A stretch of DNA of 64,000 nt. Source: Streptomyces sp. NBC_01549 (lineage in GTDB: Bacteria > Actinomycetota > Actinomycetes > Streptomycetales > Streptomycetaceae). The notes beneath the pieces were generated by a model, which ran no database searches, had not been told where the DNA came from, and saw nothing but the letters and a program-made list of their open reading frames with translations. Location: contig NZ_JAPEPW010000001.1 in assembly GCF_026339955.1 (NCBI RefSeq), positions 6,593,001-6,657,000 on the forward strand, read 5' to 3'. Every line of letters begins with the position of its first letter. The stretch's first letter is position 1. Below, piece after piece: positions 52,055-61,619 of this stretch. Both the position numbers and the translations under genes were made by a program.

Positions 52055-52567
52055 ATGGCCACGCCGCCCTTACCACCCCAGCCTCCCCGGCCGCCAGGAA
52101 ACACGCCCCCTCCGGGAAACGGTGGCTTCGGCCCCCCGCCCGGAGACTACGGGCCTCCTTCGGGAGGCTACGGTCCCCCTTTCGAGGGCTACGGTCCCCC
52201 TCCGGGGGGTGATGGCCCCGAGCCTCCTTCTGGATCTCCCGGCGGTCCGGGAGACCAGGGCGGAGGACGGCGCCGCACCCCGTTGTTCCTCACGCTCGCC
52301 GCGCTCGTGGCCGTCGTGGCGGTCGTCGCCGTGGTGATGATGGTCCGCGGCGGTGGCAAGTCGCCCGACGAGAAGGGACCCACCGAGAGCGGCGGCACTC
52401 AGGGATCGTCCTCGCCGTCGCTGACCATTCCGTCCGAGCTGCCCAGCGAACTGCCTTCGTCGCTGCCTTCGTCCCTGCCCTCGGAGCTGCCGAGCGATCT
52501 GCGCAGCATCCTGCCGAGTGATCTGCAGTCGCTCCTGCCGACCTTGGCGAACGGCGCGGTGCCGTAA
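52055..52567 (+). CDS. Pro/Gly-rich membrane protein with a Ser-Leu-Pro repeat tail
   Basis: The 170-residue product has residues 1-72 rich in Pro and Gly, a single membrane helix near residues 76-96 (LFLTLAALVAVVAVVAVVMM), and an outer tail with about ten SxLP-type units (PSELPSELPSSLPSSLPSEL). No catalytic domain is present. Type II topology with the Pro-rich part inside is likely. Function unknown; repeats could vary in number between strains. Confidence 0.75.
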   Translation: MATPPLPPQPPRPPGNTPPPGNGGFGPPPGDYGPPSGGYGPPFEGYGPPPGGDGPEPPSGSPGGPGDQGGGRRRTPLFLTLAALVAVVAVVAVVMMVRGGGKSPDEKGPTESGGTQGSSSPSLTIPSELPSELPSSLPSSLPSELPSDLRSILPSDLQSLLPTLANGAVP

Positions 52568-52583
52568 TCCACTGACGATGACG

Positions 52584-52628
52584 GGCACGCGCGCGTGGAG
52601 GCCGTTTCGCGACTCACGCACGCGTGCC
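52584..52628. terminator. Bidirectional hairpin between convergent genes
   Basis: GGCACGCGCGCGTG pairs with CACGCACGCGTGCC with one mismatch over 14 bp, around a 17-nt loop. It lies between the convergent Pro-rich gene and the phytase-like gene. Confidence 0.8.
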
Positions 52629-52648
52629 GTACGAAAAGGGTCCTGAGG

Positions 52649-53992
52649 TCAGATCCCGCGCGGCAGTCGTACGTACGTGACCGTCGTCTCGATTCCGCTG
52701 TCCACCAGCCGGCCCTGCGCGTCGAACGCGCCCGCCCCGTCGGTCATCCCGAAGTCGTTGTCGTTGATCAGCGCGAGTGTGTCGCGGTCCACGCGCGCGA
52801 TGCCCTCGATCTTTCCGGGTACCCCCGCGACTGTTCCCAGGTCCACCACCAGACGCTTGGCGAGCACCGGGACGCCCGAGGCGGCGGGATCGTCGAGCTG
52901 TTCCAGAGAGGGGGACGTCTTGTCGCTGTCCCAGGGACCGCCGAGGATGTCCGTGCCACGCGTGAGCTCGACCAGCTCCAACCGTGCGGCCTTGTCCGTG
53001 CGTTCCTCCACCAGTAGCCGATCGTTGCCGACTGCCACCACGGAGGAGATCTTCAGCTCGGACGTGTCGTCCTCGCTCGGGTCGACCACGTTCACCGGCT
53101 CGAAGCGGTAGGCGTACTCGGCGGTGACGGCCCGCTTCTTCGGGGAGAAACGCAGCAGCCGCGTCGTGCGCGAGGCATCGCCCGCGTCACCGTCCGGCAG
53201 GGAGAGCGGGCTCTGCACGGCCATCACCAGGTCGCCGCCGGGGAGTTGGGCGAGCCCTTCGAAGCCGCGATTGACCTTCCGGTGCAGCAGGACGGCGGGC
53301 AGCGCCTCGACCACCGGGTAGTCCGCGCCGGTCAGATTCAGCCCCTTGGGCACATAACGCGTGAGGACCTTCCCACGCGCGGAGACATGGATCAGCGAGG
53401 GACCGTACTCGTCGACGAGCCAGAAACTGCCGTCCGCGGAACGGACGATGCCCTCGGTGTCCACGCCGTTGGGGTTGTACGCGAGCGGGGTCTGCGCGTC
53501 ATAGGAGTACGGCGCCTCGTCGCGGCCCGCCTGGTTGGACAGCCCGGTGACGGGCTTCCCGGAGGACGTGGTGATCGGGAGCGCGTCCAGCACCTTCACG
53601 GTGTCACCGGACACCTTGATCTTCACGATCGCAGGGTCGAAACCGGGCACCGGGAACGTGCGGCGCTTCTTGCCGTCCACCTTGATCTGTCCGTTGGGTC
53701 CGCGGTCGGTGACCGTCCAGAAATCACCCTGGCGCCCGGCCGGGTAGATGTCGCTGCCGATCCCACCGAGGTCCACCCCTCGGTCGTCGCCCACCGTGCC
53801 GGGCAGCAGCGCGTCGCTGAACGCGCCCAGGGGGATGTCGCCGAGGGTCGCGGTGCGTGTGACCCTCGGCTGCGAGGGGTAGCCCTGAGCGCTCGCGGTG
53901 CCGACCGCCACGAGGGCGGCCAGCATCGCGAGCGGTACACCCGCGGCGACGGTTCGGTGGACGTGGCGCCGGCCGACGGCGTGCGGGGACAT
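52649..53992 (-). CDS. Secreted esterase-like (phytase family) protein
   Basis: This 447-residue exported protein has an N-terminal signal with VAAGVPLAMLAALVAVGTASA (cleavage after ASA likely, near residue 36). The phytase-like beta-propeller domain shows VDLGGIGSDIYPAGRQGDFW, VTDRGPNGQI, GVDTEGIVRSADGSFWLVDE and NDNDFGMTDG. AGGAGG precedes ATG 53992. The family is called 'esterase-like activity of phytase'; substrate is not known. Confidence 0.85.
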   Translation of the reverse strand: MSPHAVGRRHVHRTVAAGVPLAMLAALVAVGTASAQGYPSQPRVTRTATLGDIPLGAFSDALLPGTVGDDRGVDLGGIGSDIYPAGRQGDFWTVTDRGPNGQIKVDGKKRRTFPVPGFDPAIVKIKVSGDTVKVLDALPITTSSGKPVTGLSNQAGRDEAPYSYDAQTPLAYNPNGVDTEGIVRSADGSFWLVDEYGPSLIHVSARGKVLTRYVPKGLNLTGADYPVVEALPAVLLHRKVNRGFEGLAQLPGGDLVMAVQSPLSLPDGDAGDASRTTRLLRFSPKKRAVTAEYAYRFEPVNVVDPSEDDTSELKISSVVAVGNDRLLVEERTDKAARLELVELTRGTDILGGPWDSDKTSPSLEQLDDPAASGVPVLAKRLVVDLGTVAGVPGKIEGIARVDRDTLALINDNDFGMTDGAGAFDAQGRLVDSGIETTVTYVRLPRGI

Positions 53993-54080
53993 CGAGCCTC
54001 CTGAGGCACAAGTTCGTTGACAGTGGCCAGAGTTGGCCGCTCCATCGGACGTTGTGCGACTTCGAGATGAACGTGGGGCG

Positions 54081-55364
54081 TCAACCACTCATCGTGTCGC
54101 CGCCCGTGTCTCCCCGCGCCATCGCGAGGGCGGTGGCCGGATCCCCTGTCGCCGGTCCCGCGGGAGCCCAACGGCCCCGCTCCTTGCGGTACGGCCACCA
54201 TCGGCCGTCGCGCCCCAGACGCAGCTGGGTAGGTGCGCCGACGGCTGTCCAGCGGTTGCGGGTGGCGCGCAGTCGCGGCCGCTTGTCCTCGTCCCAGGCC
54301 GCCTCCAAGGCGGTACGCGCGCGTGCGAGTGCCTCCGCCTCCACGGTCCACTCGTCCTCCAGGACGGCCAGCGCGACCACACCCCCGTGGTGCCAGGCGC
54401 GCACGGCGAGCGCCAGTTCCTGCCGGTCGCGCCCCGATCCGTCGGCCAGCCGCTCGACGATCGCACCCTCCGTGGCGGCCGCCGCGAGCCGAACCGCGTC
54501 CTGCTCAACCGTCAACTCCGCCGCCGGTGCTTCCTGCCCGTGAGCCGACCTGAGCGCCTCGGCAAGCAGCCGGTGCGCCTCGGCCGCGGTCGCGGAAGCG
54601 AGGAATTCCACCGCGGACGGGTCGATGCCTGGTGCGGGCGCGGCCTCGGTGTCCAGGGAGGGCGGCCGGCCAGGCACCTCGGGCAGTACCGGAGGAGCGG
54701 GCAGGGACGGCAGGATGTCCCCGGCCGCAAACGCCTCTGCGGCGTCCACGCCCCGCTGAGCGGGTTCCGGGGCGTCCGGCCGATCCTTCGCGGTCGCGCT
54801 GCCGCGGAACTGAAGCTCGTCCAGCAACGCGCGTTCGGCGCGGCCGCGCATCAGCAGCAGGATGAATGGATCCTGGTCGAGCAGCCGCGCCATCTGATAA
54901 CAGAGCGCCGTGGTGTGCCCGCACTGGTCCCAGGCCCCGCAGTCGCATTCGGCCTCCAAGTCGCCCAGCCCCGGAAGCAGCTCGACTCCCGAGGCCGCCG
55001 CGTCCTCCACCAGATGTGGGGGCATGTCGCGGTCGAGCAGCGCCGCGACATGCCCGGCCCGTTCAACGGCCATGTCCAGGAAACGGTCCCACTGCTCCTC
55101 GGACAGTTCCTGAAGCAGCACATCCGAGCGGTGCGCGGTGCCGTCCTGGTCCTGGACGACGGCGGTGATGCGTCCCGGCCGCACCGACACGGCCCCCACC
55201 GCCCCCGCGCGCGCGAGTCTGCGGCCCGTCTTCACCTGCTGGGAGTCCAGCGCCGCGTCCTCCAGCGCCTTCAGCCAGGCCCGGCCCCACCACGTCTGCG
55301 CGAAGCCCCGCCCCTGTGCGGGCGGCAGCGCCGCGAACGTACGCTCCTCGTTCCCGTCCGTCAT
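54081..55364 (-). CDS. SWIM zinc-finger protein
   Basis: The 427-residue protein starts FAALPPAQGRGFAQTWWGRA, as in actinobacterial partners of SNF2 helicases. The SWIM motif CDCGAWDQCGHTTALCY (CxCx(n)CxH) lies near residues 139-155. ATG 55364 overlaps the helicase stop by 4 bp, which points to a shared transcript and function. SWIM domains bind DNA or protein. The C-terminal 60 residues are rich in Trp and Arg. Confidence 0.88.
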   Translation of the reverse strand: MTDGNEERTFAALPPAQGRGFAQTWWGRAWLKALEDAALDSQQVKTGRRLARAGAVGAVSVRPGRITAVVQDQDGTAHRSDVLLQELSEEQWDRFLDMAVERAGHVAALLDRDMPPHLVEDAAASGVELLPGLGDLEAECDCGAWDQCGHTTALCYQMARLLDQDPFILLLMRGRAERALLDELQFRGSATAKDRPDAPEPAQRGVDAAEAFAAGDILPSLPAPPVLPEVPGRPPSLDTEAAPAPGIDPSAVEFLASATAAEAHRLLAEALRSAHGQEAPAAELTVEQDAVRLAAAATEGAIVERLADGSGRDRQELALAVRAWHHGGVVALAVLEDEWTVEAEALARARTALEAAWDEDKRPRLRATRNRWTAVGAPTQLRLGRDGRWWPYRKERGRWAPAGPATGDPATALAMARGDTGGDTMSG

Positions 55365-58213
55365 CGTGCGTCCCCTCGCAGCCCCACCAGGTCGGCCAGT
55401 TCGGCGTCGGACAGCTCCGTGAGCGCCGCCTCTCCGGCGCCGAGGACCGCGTTGGCCAACTGCTGCTTGCGCCGCAGCATCTCGGCGATGCGGTCCTCGA
55501 TGGTTCCCTCGGCGATCAGCCGGTGCACCTGCACGGGCCGAGTCTGGCCGATGCGGTACGCGCGGTCCGTGGCCTGCGCCTCCACGGCGGGGTTCCACCA
55601 GCGGTCGTAGTGCACGACGTGCTCGGCCCGCGTCAGGTTCAATCCCGTGCCCGCGGCCTTCAACGACAACAAGAAGACAGGGACTTCGCCCTCCTGGAAG
55701 CGCTCCACCATCGCCTCGCGCTCGTGGACGGGCGTCCCGCCATGCAGGAACCGCGTCGCCACGCCGCGCACCGCGAGATGGCGCTCGATGAGTCGGGCCA
55801 TCCGCACGTACTGCGTGAAGACCAGAACGCTCGCCCCCTCGGAGAGGATGGTGTCGAGCAGTTCGTCCAGCAGTTCCAGCTTCCCCGACCTGCCCGGGAT
55901 CTTCGGCCGGTCCTCCTTGAGGAACTGCGCCGGGTGGTTGCAGATCTGCTTCAGCCCGGTGAGCAGCTTCACGATCAGACCGCGCCGCGCCATGCTGTCC
56001 GCGCCCGAGATCTCCGCGAGGGTCTCGCGCACCACCGCCTCGTACAGGCCCGCCTGCTCCTTGGTGAGCGAGACGGCACGGTCGGTCTCGGTCTTTGGCG
56101 GCAGCTCGGGCGCGATACCGGGGTCCGACTTGCGCCGCCGCAGCAGGAACGGCCGGACCAGCTGGGCGAGCCGCTCGGCCGCCGCGGGATCCTGAGAGCC
56201 TTCGACGGCCTGCGCGTAACGCGTCCGGAAGGAGCCGAGACTTCCGAGCAGGCCCGGCGTCGTCCAGTCGAGGATCGCCCACAGCTCCGAGAGGTTGTTC
56301 TCCACCGGAGTGCCGGTGAGCGCCACGCGCGCGCGTGCGCTGATGGTGCGCAGCGCCCGCGCCGTCGCCGAGTAGGGGTTCTTCACATGCTGGGCCTCGT
56401 CCGCGACCACCATGCCCCACGGCAGCTCGGCCAGGCGCGGCACGTCGAGCCGCATCGTGCCGTAGGTGGTGAGTACGAACTCCCCGTCAGCCAGGCCTTC
56501 CAGACTGCGCCGCGAGCCGTGGAAACGGCGCACCGGAGTGCCGGGCGCGAACTTCTCGATCTCGCGCTGCCAGTTGCCCATCAAGGAGGCGGGGCAGACC
56601 ACAAGGGTGGGGCCCGCCGTCGACGGGTCGGTCTGCCGGTGCAGATGCAGGGCGATCAGCGTGATCGTCTTGCCCAGACCCATGTCGTCGGCCAGACAGC
56701 CGCCCAGCCCCAAGGAGGTCGTCCGGGCGAGCCAGTTGAGGCCTCGCACCTGGTAGTCCCGCAGCGTCGCGGTGAGCGCGGCGGGCTGCCCGACCGGCTC
56801 CTGCCCCTCCGGATCCGAGAGCCGCTCCCGCAGCGCCGCCAGCCACCCCGTGGGCCGTACGTCGACCCTCCGGCCGTCGACCTCCGTAGAGCCCGTCAGA
56901 GCGGCGCTGAGCGCGTCGATGGGCGTGACCTTGCGGTCCTGCTGCGCCCGGGCGCGGCGCACCTCCTGCGGGTCGACGAGGACCCACTGGTCGCGCAGCC
57001 GCACCATGGGTCGGTTCGCCTCGGCGAGGTGGTCCAGCTCCTCACGTGTGAGTTGTTGATCGCCCAGCGCGAACCACCAGTCGAAAGCCAGCAGCGCGTC
57101 CGCGGACAGGAAGGAGGGGGTGTCCGACGCGACCTTGTCCGGACTCCGCTTGTCGTCCGGCGGGCCGATGACGGCACGCGCGGTCAGCTTGCGCGCCAAC
57201 TCCTTGGGCCAGTGGACGTCGACGCCTGCGGACGCCAGCATGCGGGCGCCCTCGCCGAGGAGTTCGATGACCTCTTCGTCGGCGAGTTCGACGGCCTCCG
57301 GCACCGTCGCCGAGAGCAACGGGGTGAGCGGGGGCCAGGTGCGGGCCGCACGGCGCAGGGCGAGCAGAACGTCCATCCGCGCGCGCGGGCCGAGGGCCGT
57401 CGATCCGTCCCAGACGGCGGAGGCGTCCGCGACGAGACCGGGGTCGCTCACGCTGTGCACCTGCAGCACTCCGCGGAACGGGAGCCGCGTCTCGTCCGCC
57501 CCGACCGACGCCAACCCGGGGACCTCGACGCGCAGCGAGATGCGCACGCCCGCGTCGTGTCCCGCGGCCACGTCGGCGGTCCAGGCGCGCTGCTCCGGCA
57601 CGTGCTGCGGCTCCGGCGCCGCGTAGGCCGGGCCACCCGCGGCCAGCGAGGCGGCGGGGGAGCGGGGCAGCGCGTCGGCGACCGCGTCGAGGAAGGCGCG
57701 CAGCAGCCGCTCGGGGTCGGGCAACCGCACCGGCGCACCGCCGTCCACCGGCACGGAGTGCGCGTCGGGCGGCATCGCCGCGGCGAGTTCGCGTACGCGT
57801 TCCAGGTCGTCGGCGCGCAGCGGACCGGCGCGCCACGCGTCGTGGTCGCTCGCCGTCAGACCCGGCAGCAGCAGCCCCCGCGCGGCGAGTTGGAGGGCGA
57901 GCACGGCGGCCGCGCCCCAGAACACGGTCGCCCGGTGTGCGTGTGCGGCGGTACGCGCGCGCGTGAGGACCGGCAGCGCGGCGCGCACCGGGAGCAGGAC
58001 GGCGGGCACCGTCACGAGTTCGACACCGTCGTCTCCGGGCAGCGTGACGGTCAGGTCTTCGGCGGTGCCGGACGCCACCGCCGGTGGGAGGTCGCCGTCG
58101 GGTCGCCAGAAAGCGACGCTCCCGGTACGGGACGGATCGGCAGGCATGAACACGGCACAACATCGGGCCAGTTCGGAGACCTCGGCGGGCGTTGCCGCAG
58201 GAATTCTCTGCAC
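55361..58213 (-). CDS. SNF2-family helicase (RapA/HepA-like)
   Basis: The 950-residue protein has an N-terminal 430 residues specific to bacterial SNF2 proteins, then a DEAD-like core with Walker A DDMGLGKTITL, box II DEAQHVKN, TGTPVENNLSELWAILD, and the C-terminal helicase motifs VFTQYVRMARLIERHL and QATDRAYRIGQTRPV. GTG 58213 is used; ATG at residue 23 is possible. Such helicase/SWIM pairs are chromosomal in Streptomyces. A role in transcription or DNA repair is assumed from family. Confidence 0.92.
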   Translation of the reverse strand: MQRIPAATPAEVSELARCCAVFMPADPSRTGSVAFWRPDGDLPPAVASGTAEDLTVTLPGDDGVELVTVPAVLLPVRAALPVLTRARTAAHAHRATVFWGAAAVLALQLAARGLLLPGLTASDHDAWRAGPLRADDLERVRELAAAMPPDAHSVPVDGGAPVRLPDPERLLRAFLDAVADALPRSPAASLAAGGPAYAAPEPQHVPEQRAWTADVAAGHDAGVRISLRVEVPGLASVGADETRLPFRGVLQVHSVSDPGLVADASAVWDGSTALGPRARMDVLLALRRAARTWPPLTPLLSATVPEAVELADEEVIELLGEGARMLASAGVDVHWPKELARKLTARAVIGPPDDKRSPDKVASDTPSFLSADALLAFDWWFALGDQQLTREELDHLAEANRPMVRLRDQWVLVDPQEVRRARAQQDRKVTPIDALSAALTGSTEVDGRRVDVRPTGWLAALRERLSDPEGQEPVGQPAALTATLRDYQVRGLNWLARTTSLGLGGCLADDMGLGKTITLIALHLHRQTDPSTAGPTLVVCPASLMGNWQREIEKFAPGTPVRRFHGSRRSLEGLADGEFVLTTYGTMRLDVPRLAELPWGMVVADEAQHVKNPYSATARALRTISARARVALTGTPVENNLSELWAILDWTTPGLLGSLGSFRTRYAQAVEGSQDPAAAERLAQLVRPFLLRRRKSDPGIAPELPPKTETDRAVSLTKEQAGLYEAVVRETLAEISGADSMARRGLIVKLLTGLKQICNHPAQFLKEDRPKIPGRSGKLELLDELLDTILSEGASVLVFTQYVRMARLIERHLAVRGVATRFLHGGTPVHEREAMVERFQEGEVPVFLLSLKAAGTGLNLTRAEHVVHYDRWWNPAVEAQATDRAYRIGQTRPVQVHRLIAEGTIEDRIAEMLRRKQQLANAVLGAGEAALTELSDAELADLVGLRGDAR

Positions 58214-58322
58214 AGCGATGCGTATTCCTCAAATTTGACTACTGGGTCGGAGTCGCCGAGGCTACAGCACTTCGCACGCCGGGGCAGGGAGGCTCGGGAC
58301 GTGAGGCGGCTCACCCCGAGTC

Positions 58323-58341
58323 GGGGGTGTACGTAACCCCC
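58323..58341. promoter_or_regulatory. Palindrome in the helicase-desaturase intergenic region
   Basis: GGGGGT and ACCCCC pair around a 7-nt spacer GTACGTA. It lies between the divergent helicase and desaturase genes and may be an operator or hairpin. Confidence 0.35.
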
Positions 58342-58459
58342 CCTGGACGCACGGGGAAAGCCTCCGTACGGACACGGGTGGTGGCGCCATGGTCGCTGGA
58401 GGTCACTGATTCGTACGTTTCATCAGGTCAGCCCCTTCCCTGAGAACCGGAGACCCGCC

Positions 58460-59563
58460 ATGCCCCAGACCGCCACAGCCGTCGTGGAAGACCCTCCAGG
58501 GGCGGGCGTCGAGCAGAGCCCCGGAAGTGAGTTCGCACCCCTCCTGCGTACCGTCAGGGCGCAGGGTCTCCTGGACCGGCGCCACGACTGGTACGCACGC
58601 GCCATCACCGTGAACGCGTTGGCCCTGGCCGCGGTCGTGACGGGTGTCGCCCTGATCGGCAACTCCTGGTGGGCGCTGCTCCTCGCCCCGCTGCTCGCCG
58701 TGTTCTCGGCCCGCACGGCCTTCATAGGCCACGACGCGGGCCACGCACAGATCACCGGCGACAAGGCGGTCGGCCGCGTTATCGGCTTGATCCACGGCAA
58801 CCTGCTCCTCGGACTGAGCTATTCCTGGTGGAACAACAAGCACAACCGCCACCACGCCAACCCGAACCACATCGACAAGGACCCCGACGTCGTCGCCGAC
58901 GTCCTGGTCTTCACCGGCGAGCAGGCAGAGGTCCGGGTCGGCTTCCGGCGCTGGCTCACCCGCAACCAGGCCTGGCTCTTCTTCCCGCTCACCCTCCTGG
59001 AAGGCGTCGCCCTGAAGGTCCACGGCTTCCAGGACCTGCGCCGGCAGCCCCCGCGCGAGCGGGTGGTGGAGGCCCTGCTGCTCGTGACCCACGTCGTGGC
59101 GTACGCGACCTTGCTGCTCACCTCCATGTCCCTCGGCAAGGCCGTGGTCTTCGCCGCGCTGCACCAGGCACTGTTCGGCCTGCACCTGGGCATGGCCTTC
59201 GCGCCCAACCACAAGGGCATGCAGATGCCCGACCCGGACGGCGAGCGCTGGGGCCATCTGCGCCGCCAGGTGCTCACCTCCCGCAATGTTCGCGGCGCCG
59301 CCCTGACCGACTGGTTCCTCGGAGGCCTCAACTATCAGATCGAGCACCACCTGTTCCCGAGCATGCCCCGACCCCATCTGAGGCTCGCCCAGCCGCTGGT
59401 GCGCGCACACTGCCGGGAATTGGGTATCCCCTACGCGGAAACCGGGCTTGTCGACTCCTACCGGCAGGCCCTGCGCCACATGCACGAGGTCGGCGAACCC
59501 CTCAGGACCGAGCAGCCGCGAAGGTCTCAGGGGGCGAGCGAGAGCCGGGGATCTCAGGGGTGA
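58460..59563 (+). CDS. Membrane fatty acid desaturase
   Basis: The 367-residue acyl-lipid desaturase has three His boxes: HDAGH (near residue 92), HNRHH (near 128) and QIEHHLFP (near 288). About four membrane helices lie around them. It inserts a double bond in fatty acyl chains using a di-iron centre. The first 25 residues are hydrophilic, and the last 12 are Ser/Gly-rich and arise from a TCAGGG-repeat region that continues beyond the stop. Confidence 0.9.
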   Translation: MPQTATAVVEDPPGAGVEQSPGSEFAPLLRTVRAQGLLDRRHDWYARAITVNALALAAVVTGVALIGNSWWALLLAPLLAVFSARTAFIGHDAGHAQITGDKAVGRVIGLIHGNLLLGLSYSWWNNKHNRHHANPNHIDKDPDVVADVLVFTGEQAEVRVGFRRWLTRNQAWLFFPLTLLEGVALKVHGFQDLRRQPPRERVVEALLLVTHVVAYATLLLTSMSLGKAVVFAALHQALFGLHLGMAFAPNHKGMQMPDPDGERWGHLRRQVLTSRNVRGAALTDWFLGGLNYQIEHHLFPSMPRPHLRLAQPLVRAHCRELGIPYAETGLVDSYRQALRHMHEVGEPLRTEQPRRSQGASESRGSQG

Positions 59564-59594
59564 GTCAGGGGAGCGCCTCAGGGATGTCTCAGGG
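59527..59594. repeat. Interspersed TCAGGG hexamers
   Basis: TCAGGG occurs five times within 68 bp (59527, 59554, 59565, 59578, 59589), spanning the end of the desaturase gene. Confidence 0.6.
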
Positions 59595-59670
59595 TCGCGC
59601 ACTGGAACCGTGAGAGGCGCGGACCCGTTTTCAGGACAGAGAGCGGCAGCAGCCGCGAAGGAGGCGACAC

Positions 59671-59853
59671 ATGTCGAAGAACGCGAAGATCGCCGCAGGT
59701 GGTGTGGCGGTCGGCCTCATCCTGCTGTTCTGGTTGCCCTGGTGGGTCTCCTTCCTGATCGTGGTGGGAGTTCCGGCGGCCGCGTACCTGACGCTGGACC
59801 CCTCGCAGCGGCGCAGGCTGCGCCGCATCACCCGCAAGGAACTCGGCCGCTGA
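59671..59853 (+). CDS. Small membrane protein (60 aa)
   Basis: The GGAGG site 7 nt before ATG 59671 (GAAGGAGGCGACACATG) supports translation. Two adjacent hydrophobic stretches (GVAVGLILLFWLPWWVSFLI, then VVGVPAAAYLTL) form one hairpin or two helices, followed by a basic tail RRRLRRITRKELGR. No family assigned. Similar small basic-tailed membrane proteins are frequent in actinobacteria. Confidence 0.7.
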   Translation: MSKNAKIAAGGVAVGLILLFWLPWWVSFLIVVGVPAAAYLTLDPSQRRRLRRITRKELGR

Positions 59854-60091
59854 AGCACCGCCGATCGGGTTCGTTCCCTCGCGTGAGGGGGACGGCTCCG
59901 TCGCCGCTCGCGGGCCTGCCGACGGCACGGTCCGCGAGCGGCCGCGTACCCCGCTTTCTCCGGGGCGAGGAGCCACTCACTCCACAGTGGCCGGCCGCGG
60001 GCCGCTCGGCCAGGGATCTTCAGGCGGGGATCTCGGGCGCCTCCGAGTGCGTCCGGCGTCGCCCGCCGCGACGCGGGCACCGCGCGACCGC

Positions 60092-60997
60092 TCAGCTGGG
60101 GCGTACGGCCATTTTGTCGAGGGCCTCCAGGAGACCGGGCAGTTCAGGGCCCCGGCCGATGGGGAGCACCTCTCCGGGCTCCTCGTCGAGGAGGACGAAG
60201 GCGATGTCGTCGGTCCGGGCGACCATGGACCAGCCGGGACCGTCGGCGCGCAGGGTCCGGGCGTCGACGGTGGCGAACGACGAGCGGACGCGGCCGAGGG
60301 GCGGCGGGGTGTCCACGTAGGAGCGCGCCTCCGCGAGCACCCGGCGGACGCCGCTGCGAGCCTCGTCGGTGCCGGTGCCGGTGCCGGTGCCGGTGCCGGT
60401 GCCGGTGCCGGTGCTCTCGGTCTCGGTCTCGTCGTTCTCGGCCTCGTCCTGGGAGGCGTCGTCGGGCAGGGCGGCGTCCTGGGACGTGACGAAGTCGCCG
60501 TCGTCGATCTGGTCCCGCCAGGTCGCCCACTGCAGGGCGATCTCGTCGGCTCCGAGGCGCCGTTGGGCCGGTCCCCAGGTGGTGGTGTCCGGTGGAGTGA
60601 GCGCGGGCCTCTCCGCGAGCTCGGGCGCGGGGTCGTGCGGTGCGGGCACCCCGGGGGCCGCGACGGCGACATCCAGGGGCCAGCCGGGCAGCGCGGAGAC
60701 GACCGTGCGCTCGTCGGGCGACAACTCGTGCTCCATTCCGCAGTCCCAGGACGCGATGGCGACGGCGACCAGCGAGACGTCGTCGATGACAACCGTCCAG
60801 CGTGCGCCCTCGCCATCCTGACCGAGCACGAGACCGTACCCGTCGGCCAGGGGCGCCAGGTCGAGCGCCGCGCAGGCCTCCGGGTAGTCGTCCCCCAGCA
60901 CACTGGGGAACTTCGCGGGCGTCAACAGCACCGCCGTCAGTACATACAGTGCGTCGTCGTCCCCGGTGGCGACGGCGCCATCGTCCGTCCCGGCCAT
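60092..60997 (-). CDS. Hypothetical acidic protein with a Thr-Gly microsatellite
   Basis: The 301-residue, cytoplasmic-looking acidic protein has an N-terminal half (VLTAVLLTPAKFPSVLGDDY) and C-terminal half (VARTDDIAFVLLDEEPGEVL) that look folded. They are joined by an acidic linker with a run of alternating Thr-Gly encoded by seven copies of a hexanucleotide. No recognised domain. A change in copy number would keep frame. Confidence 0.7.
   Translation of the reverse strand: MAGTDDGAVATGDDDALYVLTAVLLTPAKFPSVLGDDYPEACAALDLAPLADGYGLVLGQDGEGARWTVVIDDVSLVAVAIASWDCGMEHELSPDERTVVSALPGWPLDVAVAAPGVPAPHDPAPELAERPALTPPDTTTWGPAQRRLGADEIALQWATWRDQIDDGDFVTSQDAALPDDASQDEAENDETETESTGTGTGTGTGTGTGTDEARSGVRRVLAEARSYVDTPPPLGRVRSSFATVDARTLRADGPGWSMVARTDDIAFVLLDEEPGEVLPIGRGPELPGLLEALDKMAVRPS
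60369..60410. repeat. Seven tandem GTGCCG hexamers inside a coding sequence
   Basis: Seven perfect contiguous GTGCCG units encode a Gly-Thr run in the minus-strand gene. The unit length is a multiple of three. Confidence 0.95.
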
Positions 60998-61133
60998 CCC
61001 AGCCTCCCGATCGCTACGTTCGTCGGCGCACCATAGTGCGATCGGAAGGCGCTTGTCACGAGCCCGAAACGGACGCGGAGCTGCAGTTATCCGGCTGGAC
61101 GGGGGCGAAACGCCCGGCCCGCGCCCATCTCGG

Positions 61134-61457
61134 TCAGGCGGCGGGCAGGCCGAGCAGTGTCCGCGCCACCGTCCGAGGCGACTCGTCGCGTTCCCGTGCC
61201 AGGGCGATCACTGCACGGCAGGCCAGCTCGTTCACCCCGAACGACAGCGCCTCGGGCGACACCCAGGCCGCGGCCTCGTCGATCTGCTCCTGGTCGTCCT
61301 CCGCGCACGCCGACACATAGGCCGCGGCCGCTTCGAAAAGATTGTGTGTACGTTTCTCCGGTCGCCGCTTGGCCGGTCGCCGCACCTCGGCCCCTTCGAC
61401 CGCCACGGTTGCCTTCCGGTGCCATATCTCACGGAGTCTGCCGAACATCCCGGTCAT
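61134..61457 (-). CDS. Small hypothetical protein (107 aa)
   Basis: ATG 61457 follows GGAAGGTGG with good spacing; an in-frame ATG at 61487 lacks a ribosome site. The product has a basic start (MFGRLREIWHR) and a helical C-terminal half (AAAYVSACAEDDQEQIDEAA, then LACRAVIALAREDE-like) without a known domain. Confidence 0.65.
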   Translation of the reverse strand: MTGMFGRLREIWHRKATVAVEGAEVRRPAKRRPEKRTHNLFEAAAAYVSACAEDDQEQIDEAAAWVSPEALSFGVNELACRAVIALARERDESPRTVARTLLGLPAA

Positions 61458-61619
61458 CGGGCCACCTTCCCCCTGTGCGGTTGCCATCGCTGATCGTTCA
61501 TCTGCTGCTACTCAACGTAGAGTTGAAGCCCCGGCGGCAGAAGAGGGGCGGCCCGGTGAAGCGTCACGAACGCTCCCGGGCCCCTTGTCCCTGCCGCACG
61601 CATGTGCGGCCGTCCCGAC

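Noticed and set aside
54081..58213. SWIM/SNF2 pair as a new antiphage system
   Set aside because: The pair looks like a common chromosomal arrangement in actinobacteria with no nuclease or other defence gene beside it.
55316..58336. 1006-residue open frame on the plus strand
   Set aside because: It is the antisense of the SNF2 helicase gene. High GC gives long open shadow frames; the product has no family features.
60369..60410. CRISPR-like short repeat
   Set aside because: The repeat is a contiguous 6-bp microsatellite without spacers, inside a coding sequence, and no cas genes are near.
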